A DNA stretch of 36,855 bases from contig CAJAYO010000629.1 in assembly GCA_903948415.1 (NCBI GenBank), forward strand, positions 1 to 36,855, given 5' to 3'. Of this stretch, positions 27,141-35,858 are shown in pieces. The notes under the pieces are model-generated. The model saw only the letters and a list, made by a program, of their open reading frames with translations. It ran no database searches and had not been told where the DNA came from. The number at the start of each line of letters is the position of its first letter. The first letter of the stretch is position 1. The position numbers and the translations under genes were made by a program. This DNA comes from an uncultured Opitutia bacterium (GTDB lineage: Bacteria > Verrucomicrobiota > Verrucomicrobiia > Opitutales > Opitutaceae).

Positions 27141-28028
27141 ATGAAGCGTCGCGCATTCCTGAAAATCTCTGCGGGCGCCGCGGTGGCGGCGGCTCTCGTC
27201 CCGCCCGCGTTCGCCGCGCCGAAGCGGGCTCTGCGCAAGGCGATCATGTATTCGACGATCGGCGTGAAGGGCACGGTGCTCGAAAAATTCCGGGCCATGA
27301 AGGCGGCAGGATTCGACGGCGTGGAGCCGATGGGCGCGATGAATCGCGACGAGGTGGTCGCCGCGCTCAAAGAAACCGGTCTTCAGGCCGCGAGCGTGTG
27401 TGATCACATCCATTGGGTGAAGCCGCTCTCCGCGCCGGACGAGGCCACGCGCAAGATCGGCTTCGACGGCCTCGTGCACAGTCTGCACGACGCGCACGCC
27501 TACGGTGCGACGAGCGTGCTGCTCGTGCCGGGCGTCGCCCGCAACGGAGTGACCTACCAGCAGTGCTTCGAGCGCTCGATCGTCGAAATCAAGAAAGCGA
27601 TTCCGGTGGCGCGCGACCTTGGCGTGAAGATCGCGATCGAGAATGTCGGCAACGATTTCATCCAGACGCCCGAGCAGGCGGTCGACTACCTCGATGCGAT
27701 CGGCAGCGAATGGGTGGCCTGGCATTTCGACATCGGCAATGTCGGGCGGCGCGGTCCCGCCGCCGAGCAATGGATTCCGCTCCTCGGGAAGCGCATCAAC
27801 CGGATCCACATCAAAGATTACTCCGCGGCGCCGCCCGATGCCGCCGGGAAGGCGGCCGCGCGGCCCAAACTCCTCGACGGCGACACGAATTGGCCGGCGG
27901 TCATGACGGCGTTGGACAAGGTGGGCTACGCTGGCTGGGCCATCTCGGAGCAGCCCGGCAACCAGGCCGCCGATGTGGAAACAGCCCGTGATTTGGCCCA
28001 GCGGATGGACCGGATTTTTGCGTTGTGA
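27141..28028 (+). CDS. Sugar phosphate isomerase/epimerase (xylose-isomerase-like TIM barrel)
   Basis: MKRRAFLKISAGAAVAAALVPPAFA leader; FRAMKAAGFDGVEPM; VKIAIENVGNDF; WHFDIGNVG; INRIHIKDYS. Confidence 0.88.
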   Translation: MKRRAFLKISAGAAVAAALVPPAFAAPKRALRKAIMYSTIGVKGTVLEKFRAMKAAGFDGVEPMGAMNRDEVVAALKETGLQAASVCDHIHWVKPLSAPDEATRKIGFDGLVHSLHDAHAYGATSVLLVPGVARNGVTYQQCFERSIVEIKKAIPVARDLGVKIAIENVGNDFIQTPEQAVDYLDAIGSEWVAWHFDIGNVGRRGPAAEQWIPLLGKRINRIHIKDYSAAPPDAAGKAAARPKLLDGDTNWPAVMTALDKVGYAGWAISEQPGNQAADVETARDLAQRMDRIFAL

Positions 28029-28145
28029 GCCCGATGGACGCAGGCGGCGGCGCAGTCATCCGTTGACGCGACGGCGGGTTGGTCGCTGACTCGGGCCGGC
28101 AACCGGCGGCGACGCGCACCCTTCAGTTTCATTTAGCTCACGATC

Positions 28146-29546
28146 ATGAAAACGACCCACCGCAGAGACTTTATCAAGACGGGCGCAATCGGCACGGCGG
28201 GGCTGGCCATCGGCGGGATGGGTTTTAGTGCGAAATCGTATGCGGCCATCGCCGGCGCCAACGAGCGGATCAATCTTGCGGTCATCGGGCTGCGCAACCA
28301 GGGCACCGTGCACCTCACCAGCTATTGCAGCCTGAAGGAGAGTCACCGCGTCCGCCTGCACGCGCTGTGCGATACGGACGAGGCGCTCTTCGCCCCGGCG
28401 TTGAAACTGGTCGCGGAAAAATCCGGCCAGACGCCGACGACGCATTGGGACCTGCGGGCGGTCCTCGACGACAAGGCGGTTGATGCGGTCTCGATCGTCA
28501 CGCCGAACCATTGGCACGCGCTGGCGACGGTCTGGGCGTGTCAGGCGGGCAAACACGTTTACGTCGAGAAGCCGGCGTCCCACAATATTTGGGAAGGCCG
28601 CCAGATGATCGAGGCGGGGCGCAAGTATGACCGGCGCATGCAGGTCGGGTTGAACAACCGTTCGTCCTCGAATGTGCGCGAGGCGATGGCGTTTTTGCAC
28701 AAGGGCGGGATCGGCGAGATTTACCTCGCCCGCGCCCTCTGTTTCAAGGCGCGCGATTCGTATGGTCTGGCGAAGGACGGGACGCCGCCGGCGACGTTCC
28801 ACTACGACCGCTGGCTCGGGCCCGCGCCGCTGCGGCCCTACAATGAAAAACGCAGCCACTACAACTGGCATTGGTATTGGGATACGGGCAATGGCGACAC
28901 GGGCAACACGGGGCCGCATCAGCTCGATCTGGCCCGTTGGGGCCTGCAGAAGAACGAGCACCCGGTGGCGGTTTACTCGACCGGCGGATTGTTTGGATTT
29001 ACGCAGGACGAGGGGAAAACGCCCGGCAAACGCGTGTATGGCGACGTCGAGGCTTATGGCCACGACAAGACTTCGCAGGAGACGCCGAACACGCAGACGG
29101 CCGCCTACACCTACGCCGACGGCAAGATCATCGAGATGGAAACCCGTGGCCGCTACACGAACCACGAGGGCAGCCAGGGCCAGGAAGTGGGCAATCTATT
29201 CTACGGCTCCGAGGGCTGGCTCGAAATCGGCGGGAATAGCTGGAAAGCGTTTCGGCGGCGGGAAAAGCAGCCGTTCGCGCAGTCCAAGGACGCCGAGCGC
29301 GAGCGCGCGGCGCACTGGGCGAATTTCCTCGAGGCCCTGGGGGCGGGAAAGAACGCCGTGCTGCACGGCGATATTCACGAGGGCCATCTGTCCACTTCGC
29401 TCTGCCATCTCGCCAATATTTCGTATCGCGTCGGACGTTCGCTGAAGTTCAACGGCGCGCAGGAAAAATTTGTGAACGACGCGGAGGCTGATGCGCTGCT
29501 GACGCGCGTTTACCGGGCGCCGTATGTCGTGCCGGGCACGGTTTAG
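28146..29546 (+). CDS. Gfo/Idh/MocA family oxidoreductase with Tat-like signal
   Basis: MKTTHRRDFIKTGAIGTAGLAIGGMGFSAKSYA; VSIVTPNHWHALATVWACQAGKHVYVEKPASHNIWEG; GNTGPHQLDLARWGL. Confidence 0.9.
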   Translation: MKTTHRRDFIKTGAIGTAGLAIGGMGFSAKSYAAIAGANERINLAVIGLRNQGTVHLTSYCSLKESHRVRLHALCDTDEALFAPALKLVAEKSGQTPTTHWDLRAVLDDKAVDAVSIVTPNHWHALATVWACQAGKHVYVEKPASHNIWEGRQMIEAGRKYDRRMQVGLNNRSSSNVREAMAFLHKGGIGEIYLARALCFKARDSYGLAKDGTPPATFHYDRWLGPAPLRPYNEKRSHYNWHWYWDTGNGDTGNTGPHQLDLARWGLQKNEHPVAVYSTGGLFGFTQDEGKTPGKRVYGDVEAYGHDKTSQETPNTQTAAYTYADGKIIEMETRGRYTNHEGSQGQEVGNLFYGSEGWLEIGGNSWKAFRRREKQPFAQSKDAERERAAHWANFLEALGAGKNAVLHGDIHEGHLSTSLCHLANISYRVGRSLKFNGAQEKFVNDAEADALLTRVYRAPYVVPGTV

Positions 29547-29638
29547 GCGGCTTGGGTGACCGCCCCGGCGGCGGCGCGGCGGCGGGGCGAAAAGCTCCCT
29601 TGCCAGCGGTGGGGCGCGCCGCAAACCTCCGCCCTCTT

Positions 29639-31201
29639 ATGGCCACCGCCGTCAAAATCTACGACACCACGCTGCGCGATGGCACGCAGGGTGAAGGCAT
29701 CAGCTTTTCCGTCACCGACAAGCTGCTGATCGCCCAAAAACTCGACGCGTTCGGCGTGGACTACATCGAGGGCGGTTTTCCCGGTTCCAATCCGCGCGAC
29801 ATCACGTTTTTCCAGGAGGCGAAAAGCCTGAAGCTCAAGCACGCGCGCCTGGCGGCGTTCGGCTCCACGCGCCGGGCCGGGGCCAAGGCCGACGAGGACG
29901 CCCAATTGCGCACGCTCCTCGACAGCGGCATGCCGGTCATGACGATCGTGGGGAAGACGTGGACGCTCCATGTCACCGAAATCCTTCGCACCACGCTCGA
30001 GGAAAACCTGGCGATGATCGAGGACTCGGCGCGCTACCTCGTGGCGCAGGGCCGCGAGGTGATTTACGACGCGGAGCACTATTTCGACGGCTACAAGTCC
30101 GACCCCGACTACGCGCTGCGGACGCTCGCGGCGGCGCTGCGCGGCGGCGCGAGCAATCTGACGCTGTGTGACACGAACGGCGGCACGCTCGTCGACGAGT
30201 TCAAGGACATCGTTGCGCGGGCGGTGAAGGAGTTTGGGGCCGACAAGGTCGGCGTGCATTGCCACAACGACGGCGGACTCGGCGTGGCGCTCACGCTCGC
30301 CGGGGTCGGGGCGGGTGCGACGCTGGTGCAGGGGACGATGAACGGTTACGGCGAACGGGTGGGCAACGCCAACATGGCGACGGTGCTGCCGAATCTCTTT
30401 CTCAAAATGGACCGCACGTCGCGTTGTGCGGCGAACCTCCCGCAGCTGCGCGATTTGTCCCTGTTCTTCGACGAACTGGCCAATTTGCGCCCCGACCCGA
30501 AGGCGCCGTTCGTCGGGCAATCGGCGTTTGCCCACAAGGGCGGACTGCACGCGAATGCCGCGCAGAAGGTCGCGCGCAGTTACGAACACATCGACCCCGC
30601 CCTCGTCGGCAACCGCACGCGCGTGCTCGTCTCTGACATGGCCGGACGCAGCAGCCTCGCGCTGAAGGCGAAGGAACTCGGCTTGGAACTCGACGAGAAA
30701 CGTCCCGAGATGAAGGGGCTGATCGAGGAGCTGAAGGAACGTGAATTCCGCGGCTACGAATACGAGGCCGCCGACGCGTCGTTCCGCCTGCTCGTTGAGA
30801 AACATCTCGGGCAGCGCCGGGCCTTTTTCGAAGTGGAGAGCTACCGCGTCATGGTGGAGCGCCACGGGGCCGACCTCTGGTCGGAGGCCACGGTGAAGCT
30901 GCGGGTCGCGGGCGAGTTGGTCCACACGGTCGCGGAAGACGCGGGTCCCGTCGGCGCGTTGGACAAGGCCCTGCGCCTCGCGTTGGAGAAGACGTATCCG
31001 CAAATCCGGTCCGTGACCTTGCGTGACTTTAAGGTCCGTATCCTCGAAAACACCGGCAACACGAGCGCCCGCACGCGGGTGTTGATCGAGAGCGGCGACG
31101 GCGGACGCATCTGGGGCACGGTCGGGGTGAGCGACAATATTATCGATGCGAGCTGGGAAGCGCTGCGCGAGTCGGTGGAGTTCAAACTGTCGCAGGGCTG
31201 A
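29639..31201 (+). CDS. cimA: (R)-citramalate synthase-like (LeuA/HMGL family)
   Basis: VKIYDTTLRDGTQGEGISFSVTDKL; VDYIEGGFPGSNPRD; LTLCDTNGGTLVDEFKDIV; VGVHCHNDGGLGVA; C-terminal regulatory domain. Symbol by family resemblance. Confidence 0.85.
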   Translation: MATAVKIYDTTLRDGTQGEGISFSVTDKLLIAQKLDAFGVDYIEGGFPGSNPRDITFFQEAKSLKLKHARLAAFGSTRRAGAKADEDAQLRTLLDSGMPVMTIVGKTWTLHVTEILRTTLEENLAMIEDSARYLVAQGREVIYDAEHYFDGYKSDPDYALRTLAAALRGGASNLTLCDTNGGTLVDEFKDIVARAVKEFGADKVGVHCHNDGGLGVALTLAGVGAGATLVQGTMNGYGERVGNANMATVLPNLFLKMDRTSRCAANLPQLRDLSLFFDELANLRPDPKAPFVGQSAFAHKGGLHANAAQKVARSYEHIDPALVGNRTRVLVSDMAGRSSLALKAKELGLELDEKRPEMKGLIEELKEREFRGYEYEAADASFRLLVEKHLGQRRAFFEVESYRVMVERHGADLWSEATVKLRVAGELVHTVAEDAGPVGALDKALRLALEKTYPQIRSVTLRDFKVRILENTGNTSARTRVLIESGDGGRIWGTVGVSDNIIDASWEALRESVEFKLSQG

Positions 31202-31215
31202 GGTTCGGGGGCGGT

Positions 31216-31249
31216 CGCTTGTCGGCCGTCCGCGGCTCGGCGACAAGCG
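31216..31249. repeat. Inverted repeat 3' of the citramalate synthase-like gene (possible terminator or interspersed palindrome)
   Basis: CGCTTGTCG (31216-31224) and CGACAAGCG (31241-31249) are perfect reverse complements; no T-run follows. Confidence 0.5.
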
Positions 31250-31512
31250 CCGGCCCGCCCCGCCAATTATCAAGAAACGACGGTCTGACGCCGGCGCAGC
31301 TGGACCGGTGGTGGGGCGGTGGGCGCGCGCCGACGGGGCGGTGCCCGCGTGATTCGTGGCGGGAAATGACGGGGTGGGCGGGGCGGTTTTGAGCGGCGGA
31401 TCGCGGCGGAGGCGGGCGGCCGGAAAAACGCCTGTCCCGATGAATTGAATTCGATGGTGAAAAAAGCCTTGCCGTCGGGGGAGCGAGTCGAGAGCTTCCG
31501 CCTTCCTTGTCC

Positions 31513-31598
31513 GGTAGGATACTCAAGTGGCCAACGAGGGGAGACTGTAAATCTCCTGGCTTACGCCTTCCCTGGTTCGAATCCAGGTCCTACCACCA
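31513..31598 (+). tRNA. tRNA-Tyr (GTA anticodon), CCA encoded
   Basis: Acceptor GGTAGGA/TCCTACC, anticodon arm GGAGA-CTGTAAA-TCTCC, long variable arm, T-arm CCTGGTTCGAATCCAGG, 3' ACCA. Confidence 0.95.
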
Positions 31599-31762
31599 AT
31601 TTCCTTCGGTCCGGCCCGGCGGAGGGAGGTCCGCCGAGGTGTCCGGCGCGAATGCGCGCGGCGAGCTTGGGTTTGTTACGAACTCACAAAAGTCGCCGGT
31701 CGGACCGGATTTTTCTCCCGTTTTCCGCCACCAAGCATTTCGTTTCAGGTCCATTGGCTCCC

Positions 31763-34399
31763 ATGATCATGAAGCATCCGTCCCTCTCTGTCTTCACCTC
31801 GGTCGTATCGCGGTTTTTCCCGTTGGCGCGCTCCCTCCGCCGGCTCGGCGCAGGCCTCGTGGCCGGCGGATTCGCGGGGACCCTGTGGGCCCAACCGCTC
31901 GCAGTGACTACGTTTGCCGGACAGGCCGGCGCGCGGGGGAACGTCGACGGCCCAGGCACGGCAGCGCGGTTTTTCGGCCCGAGCGGGATCATGGCCGACG
32001 GGGCGGGCGGATTGTACGTCGCCGACGCTTTGAATAACACGATCCGCCGCGTGACCTCTGCCGGCGTGGTGAGCACCGTCGCGGGCGGAAACGTCAACGA
32101 AATCACCAATTTGCCCGAGCGCGGCTACGCCGACGGGGCGGGCCGCAACGCCCTGTTTTCGACCGGTTTTTCCGTGACCGCGGGCACCGACGGACCGCTC
32201 ATCGTGTCGAATTACGGCGCGCTGACGATGGCGCTGGACGGTGCGGGCAATCTTTACGTGGCCGACACGTTGAACCACGTGATCCGGAAGATCACGTCAG
32301 GCGGGGTGGTTTCCACTTTCGCGGGCGCCGCAGGCAGTTCGGGCAGTGTGGATGACGTGGGCGCCGCTGCGAAATTTTCCTCCCCCTATGGGGTCGCGGT
32401 CGATCCGACGGGAAATATTTACGTGGCCGATGCGGGCAACAACACGATCCGCAAGATCACGCCGGGCGGCGTGGTCAGCACGTTCGCCGGTCGCGACGGC
32501 TCCAATGCCGGCGCTGCAGACGGTAACGGCACCAACGCGCGTTTCAATAACCCGAGCGGGCTCGCCGTCGACGGGGCGGGCAACATTTACGTCTCCGACA
32601 CCAACAACCATACGGTTCGCAAAATCACCGGTGCGGGCGCGGTCACCACGCTGGCCGGATTTGCGGGTGCGAAGGGCAGTTCGGACGGCCTGGGTTTGAG
32701 TGCCCGTTTCAGCGGCCCAACCGGTATTTCGGCGGACCGCACCGGCACGCTTTACGTGGCTGATACGGGCAACGCCACGATTCGCAAAATTTCGCCGGGA
32801 GGATCGGTGAGCACGATCGCCGGATTTGCGGGGGTCGCGGGCGCCGCCGAGGGGACGGGCAACGCCGTTCGTTTCACCACGCCCTACGGGGTCGCGGTCG
32901 ACACCGCCGGAAATGTGTTCGTCGCCGACAGCGGGAACAACGCGATCCGCAAGGGAGTGGTGGCGGCTGCGTCGTCCGGCACCGTCGCGATTCAGACCCA
33001 GCCGAAAAGCCAATATGTTAATGTCGGCACCAAAGTCGGGCTCACGGTGGAGGCGACCGGCACGCCGGCGCCGACCTACCAGTGGCGGAAGAACAATGTG
33101 GCTATCCCCGGTGCGACGACGGCGTCGCTGACCTACGCCTCGATCCAGTTTTCTGACGAAGCGAGCTACACGGTAGTCGTCACCAGCAGCACGGTATCGG
33201 TCACCAGCGCTCCCGGAGTCGTGCAGGTTTATCCGGCCAATCTTCCCATCCCCAATGTCATTTTTCGCATCCAACCTGCGGCCCAAGCTTTGTTGGTGGG
33301 CCAAAGTGCGACGTTTTTCGTGGAGGTTGTGGGAGCGGCAGTGCCCGCGTATCAGTGGCAGAAGAACGAGGTAAATATTTCCGGGGCGACGGCGGTCGCG
33401 TTCACGATTCCTGCATTGCAAGCGTCGGATGCCGGTGACTATCGGGTCGTCGTCACTGCCGGCGGAGAAGTTCAAAATTCGAGTTCGGCGGGGTTGAGCG
33501 TCGGCGGAGCGATTGTCCCCCCCCCGCCGCCCCCGCCCCTTCCGCCCCCGCCCCTTCCGCCCCCGCCGGTGCCGGTGCCGGTAGCGTTTGGCCGGATCAT
33601 CAATCTTTCCATTCTCACGTCGATTGCGACGGGCGGGGACAATTTTACGATGGGTTACGTGGTCGGCGGGAATGCGACGAGCGGAGCGAAGCCGCTCGTG
33701 ATTCGCGCGGCCGGGCCCTCCCTCGGCGCGCTCGGGGTAGGCGGCACCCTCGACGACCCGAAGTTCGAGCTTTTCGCGGGCGCGACGAAGACGGGCGAGA
33801 ACGACAACTGGGGTGGGGCGCCGCAACTCACCGCGGCACTCGCGGCCGTCGGGGCGTTCGCCTATGTGGGCCCGACCTCGAAGGACGCGGCGGCCACGGC
33901 GAACATCACCTCGCGCGACAATTCGGTCGTGGTGTCCGCGGCGGGTAGCGGCGCCGGACTGGTGATCGCGGAACTCTACGATGCGACCCCGTCGGACACC
34001 TTCGTCGCAGCGACCCCGCGGCTGATCAATGTGTCGGTGCGCAAACATCTCGGCCCGGGGTTGACGGCGGGCTTCGTGCTCGGCGGCTCGGCGGCGACGA
34101 AGGTGTTGATCCGCGCGGTCGGCCCGACGCTCGGGGTGTTTGGTGTGCCGGGAGTGGTGACCGATCCGCAGCTCACGCTTTTCAACGGGGTCTCGGTTAA
34201 GATTGGCGAGAACAACGATTGGGGCGGCACGGCGGAGCTCACCGCGGCGTTCGGGGCCGTCGGGGCCTTCGGCCTGCCGGCGACCTCGAAGGACGCGGCG
34301 TTGCTCGTGACGCTGCCACCGGGAAATTATTCCGTGCAGGCCGCGGGTACGGCGAATACCACGGGCGTCGCGCTCGTGGAGGTTTACGAGGTGCCGTAA
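31763..34399 (+). CDS. Secreted NHL-repeat beta-propeller protein with Ig-like domains, Pro-rich linker and tandem C-terminal module
   Basis: Six units of (N/T)xYVADxxNxTIRKI...GVVSTFAG; two Ig-like domains; VPPPPPPPLPPPPLPPPPVPVPV linker; two modules ending GVALVEVYEVP. Start 31763 or 31769. Confidence 0.85.
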   Translation: MIMKHPSLSVFTSVVSRFFPLARSLRRLGAGLVAGGFAGTLWAQPLAVTTFAGQAGARGNVDGPGTAARFFGPSGIMADGAGGLYVADALNNTIRRVTSAGVVSTVAGGNVNEITNLPERGYADGAGRNALFSTGFSVTAGTDGPLIVSNYGALTMALDGAGNLYVADTLNHVIRKITSGGVVSTFAGAAGSSGSVDDVGAAAKFSSPYGVAVDPTGNIYVADAGNNTIRKITPGGVVSTFAGRDGSNAGAADGNGTNARFNNPSGLAVDGAGNIYVSDTNNHTVRKITGAGAVTTLAGFAGAKGSSDGLGLSARFSGPTGISADRTGTLYVADTGNATIRKISPGGSVSTIAGFAGVAGAAEGTGNAVRFTTPYGVAVDTAGNVFVADSGNNAIRKGVVAAASSGTVAIQTQPKSQYVNVGTKVGLTVEATGTPAPTYQWRKNNVAIPGATTASLTYASIQFSDEASYTVVVTSSTVSVTSAPGVVQVYPANLPIPNVIFRIQPAAQALLVGQSATFFVEVVGAAVPAYQWQKNEVNISGATAVAFTIPALQASDAGDYRVVVTAGGEVQNSSSAGLSVGGAIVPPPPPPPLPPPPLPPPPVPVPVAFGRIINLSILTSIATGGDNFTMGYVVGGNATSGAKPLVIRAAGPSLGALGVGGTLDDPKFELFAGATKTGENDNWGGAPQLTAALAAVGAFAYVGPTSKDAAATANITSRDNSVVVSAAGSGAGLVIAELYDATPSDTFVAATPRLINVSVRKHLGPGLTAGFVLGGSAATKVLIRAVGPTLGVFGVPGVVTDPQLTLFNGVSVKIGENNDWGGTAELTAAFGAVGAFGLPATSKDAALLVTLPPGNYSVQAAGTANTTGVALVEVYEVP

Positions 34400-34405
34400 G
34401 GTGCT

Positions 34406-34435
34406 CCGGAGCCGAGCGCGGCTCTCCGTCTTTTT
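34406..34435 (+). terminator. Putative Rho-independent terminator
   Basis: GAGCCG-AGCG-CGGCTC stem followed within a few nt by TTTTT, directly after the NHL gene stop. Confidence 0.65.
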
Positions 34436-34647
34436 GCGGATGATAAAACGGTCTCGACGGCCAGAGGCGTGGTTCCGCTTTGGCAGCCGCCGCCGCGCGA
34501 TTCCGGCCGGAGCCCTTGCGATTTACGGCGTGCGCTGCAGGCGGGTAAGTGTAAGTTCTCCTCGTGTTCGCAGCGCCGGCTTGCGAGAAAATACGACAAC
34601 AGCTTATTCGGTCTGCTGTCGTCGGTCCGGCGACGAGGGTATTTCCA

Positions 34648-35595
34648 ATGTCTCAACTCGATGAAAAATTAAAGACTCTGCTGGTGCGCGAGGCGCATCT
34701 GCGGTTGAGCCGCGAGCAGTTGCGGCCGATTTGGGCGAGCAAAGAGGCGGAGTTGCGGGCGGTGCAATCGTCCAAACCGACCTTTTTACCCGTTATGGGA
34801 CGGCGGGCGAAGGAGGAGTATCTTGGGCGGCTGGCGACCGCCCAAGAGACCGTCCGGATCCTGCGCAACGGGCTGGAGGTCGTCGAGCGGTGCGAGCCGC
34901 ACATCAAGAAGATGATCGAGGAGGAGATCGAAAATGTGCTGCGCAACCAGTGTGAGGAATATGTGCAGGCGCTGGCGGCGCGAAGGCAGAAGGACGATTG
35001 GGTGCGGTGTCTGGACCGGTTTGCCGCGATGATTTTCGAGTTCACGCGTTCGCTCGGCAACGTGCGCAACGTCGCGTGCTCGGGCTATACGCGCGACACG
35101 AAAGTGTATTCCGAGGCGGCGGTGCAGGCCTTCACGTTGGCGATCACGGCAGCGCAGAAGGTCGAGGGAGAGATCAAGTTTGCGAACAAGATTTCGAGCG
35201 AACAACAGCGGATGCTGAAGGAAAACGGCTTCGACACGAGGCCCTTGCCGCGTCTGCCGGAGACCGGCTACGCCGTGTGGGTGTCCAAGATCAGCTCGTT
35301 GCCGCTGGCCGAGGCTCAGGTGCAGTTTGACCAGCTCATCGACCAGACGAAGAAACTTTTCGAGACCGGCATTCCCGAACTCCGCGGCCAGGCGGACAAC
35401 GTCGAGGTCTCCCAGGGAAACGAGATTCATAATTTCCTCCTCGCCGCGTGGGAGCAGTTTCGGGCGGAGGTGGCCCCAGAAATTTTTTCCGGCGACACCG
35501 AGAGCAATGTGGCGGAAACCGAGCGGATGCTGGTGGCATCGGCCCGCACGAGCGTCCTCGGGCGGCTTGAGACGTTCGCGACCAGCAAGGACTAG
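34648..35595 (+). CDS. Uncharacterised cytoplasmic helical protein
   Basis: 315 codons from ATG 34648 (MSQLDEKLKTLLVREAHLRL...ETFATSKD); charged, heptad-like helical composition; no signal peptide. Confidence 0.7.
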   Translation: MSQLDEKLKTLLVREAHLRLSREQLRPIWASKEAELRAVQSSKPTFLPVMGRRAKEEYLGRLATAQETVRILRNGLEVVERCEPHIKKMIEEEIENVLRNQCEEYVQALAARRQKDDWVRCLDRFAAMIFEFTRSLGNVRNVACSGYTRDTKVYSEAAVQAFTLAITAAQKVEGEIKFANKISSEQQRMLKENGFDTRPLPRLPETGYAVWVSKISSLPLAEAQVQFDQLIDQTKKLFETGIPELRGQADNVEVSQGNEIHNFLLAAWEQFRAEVAPEIFSGDTESNVAETERMLVASARTSVLGRLETFATSKD

Positions 35596-35669
35596 CGCGT
35601 TTTCCATGAAACGAGGGCCAACGTGGGCGCACTCGTTTTTGGCATCCTTGGTGGGGATCTTCGCGAGCG

Positions 35670-35858
35670 CTTGGTTGGACGCCGACCGTGTGAGGGTTTG
35701 GTTGGACGCCGACGGAGTGAGGGCTTGGTTGGACGCCGACCGAGTGAGGGTTTGGTTGGACGCCGACGGAGTGAGGGCTTGGTTGGACGCCGACGGAGTG
35801 AGGGCTTGGTTGGACGCCGACCGAGTGAGGGTTTGGTTGGACGCCGACGGAGTGAGGG
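35670..35858. repeat. Tandem repeat array, 7 units of 27 bp
   Basis: Consensus yTTGGTTGGACGCCGACsGAGTGAGGG, seven contiguous copies (first copy ends CCGTGTGAGGG). Confidence 0.95.

Noticed and set aside
31445-31762. N-terminal extension of the NHL ORF that reads through tRNA-Tyr
   Set aside because: The tRNA folds completely and a signal-peptide-like start exists at 31763/31769; the extension is only a chance open frame.
35670-35858. CRISPR array
   Set aside because: Units are contiguous 27-bp repeats without unique spacers and there are no cas genes in the window.
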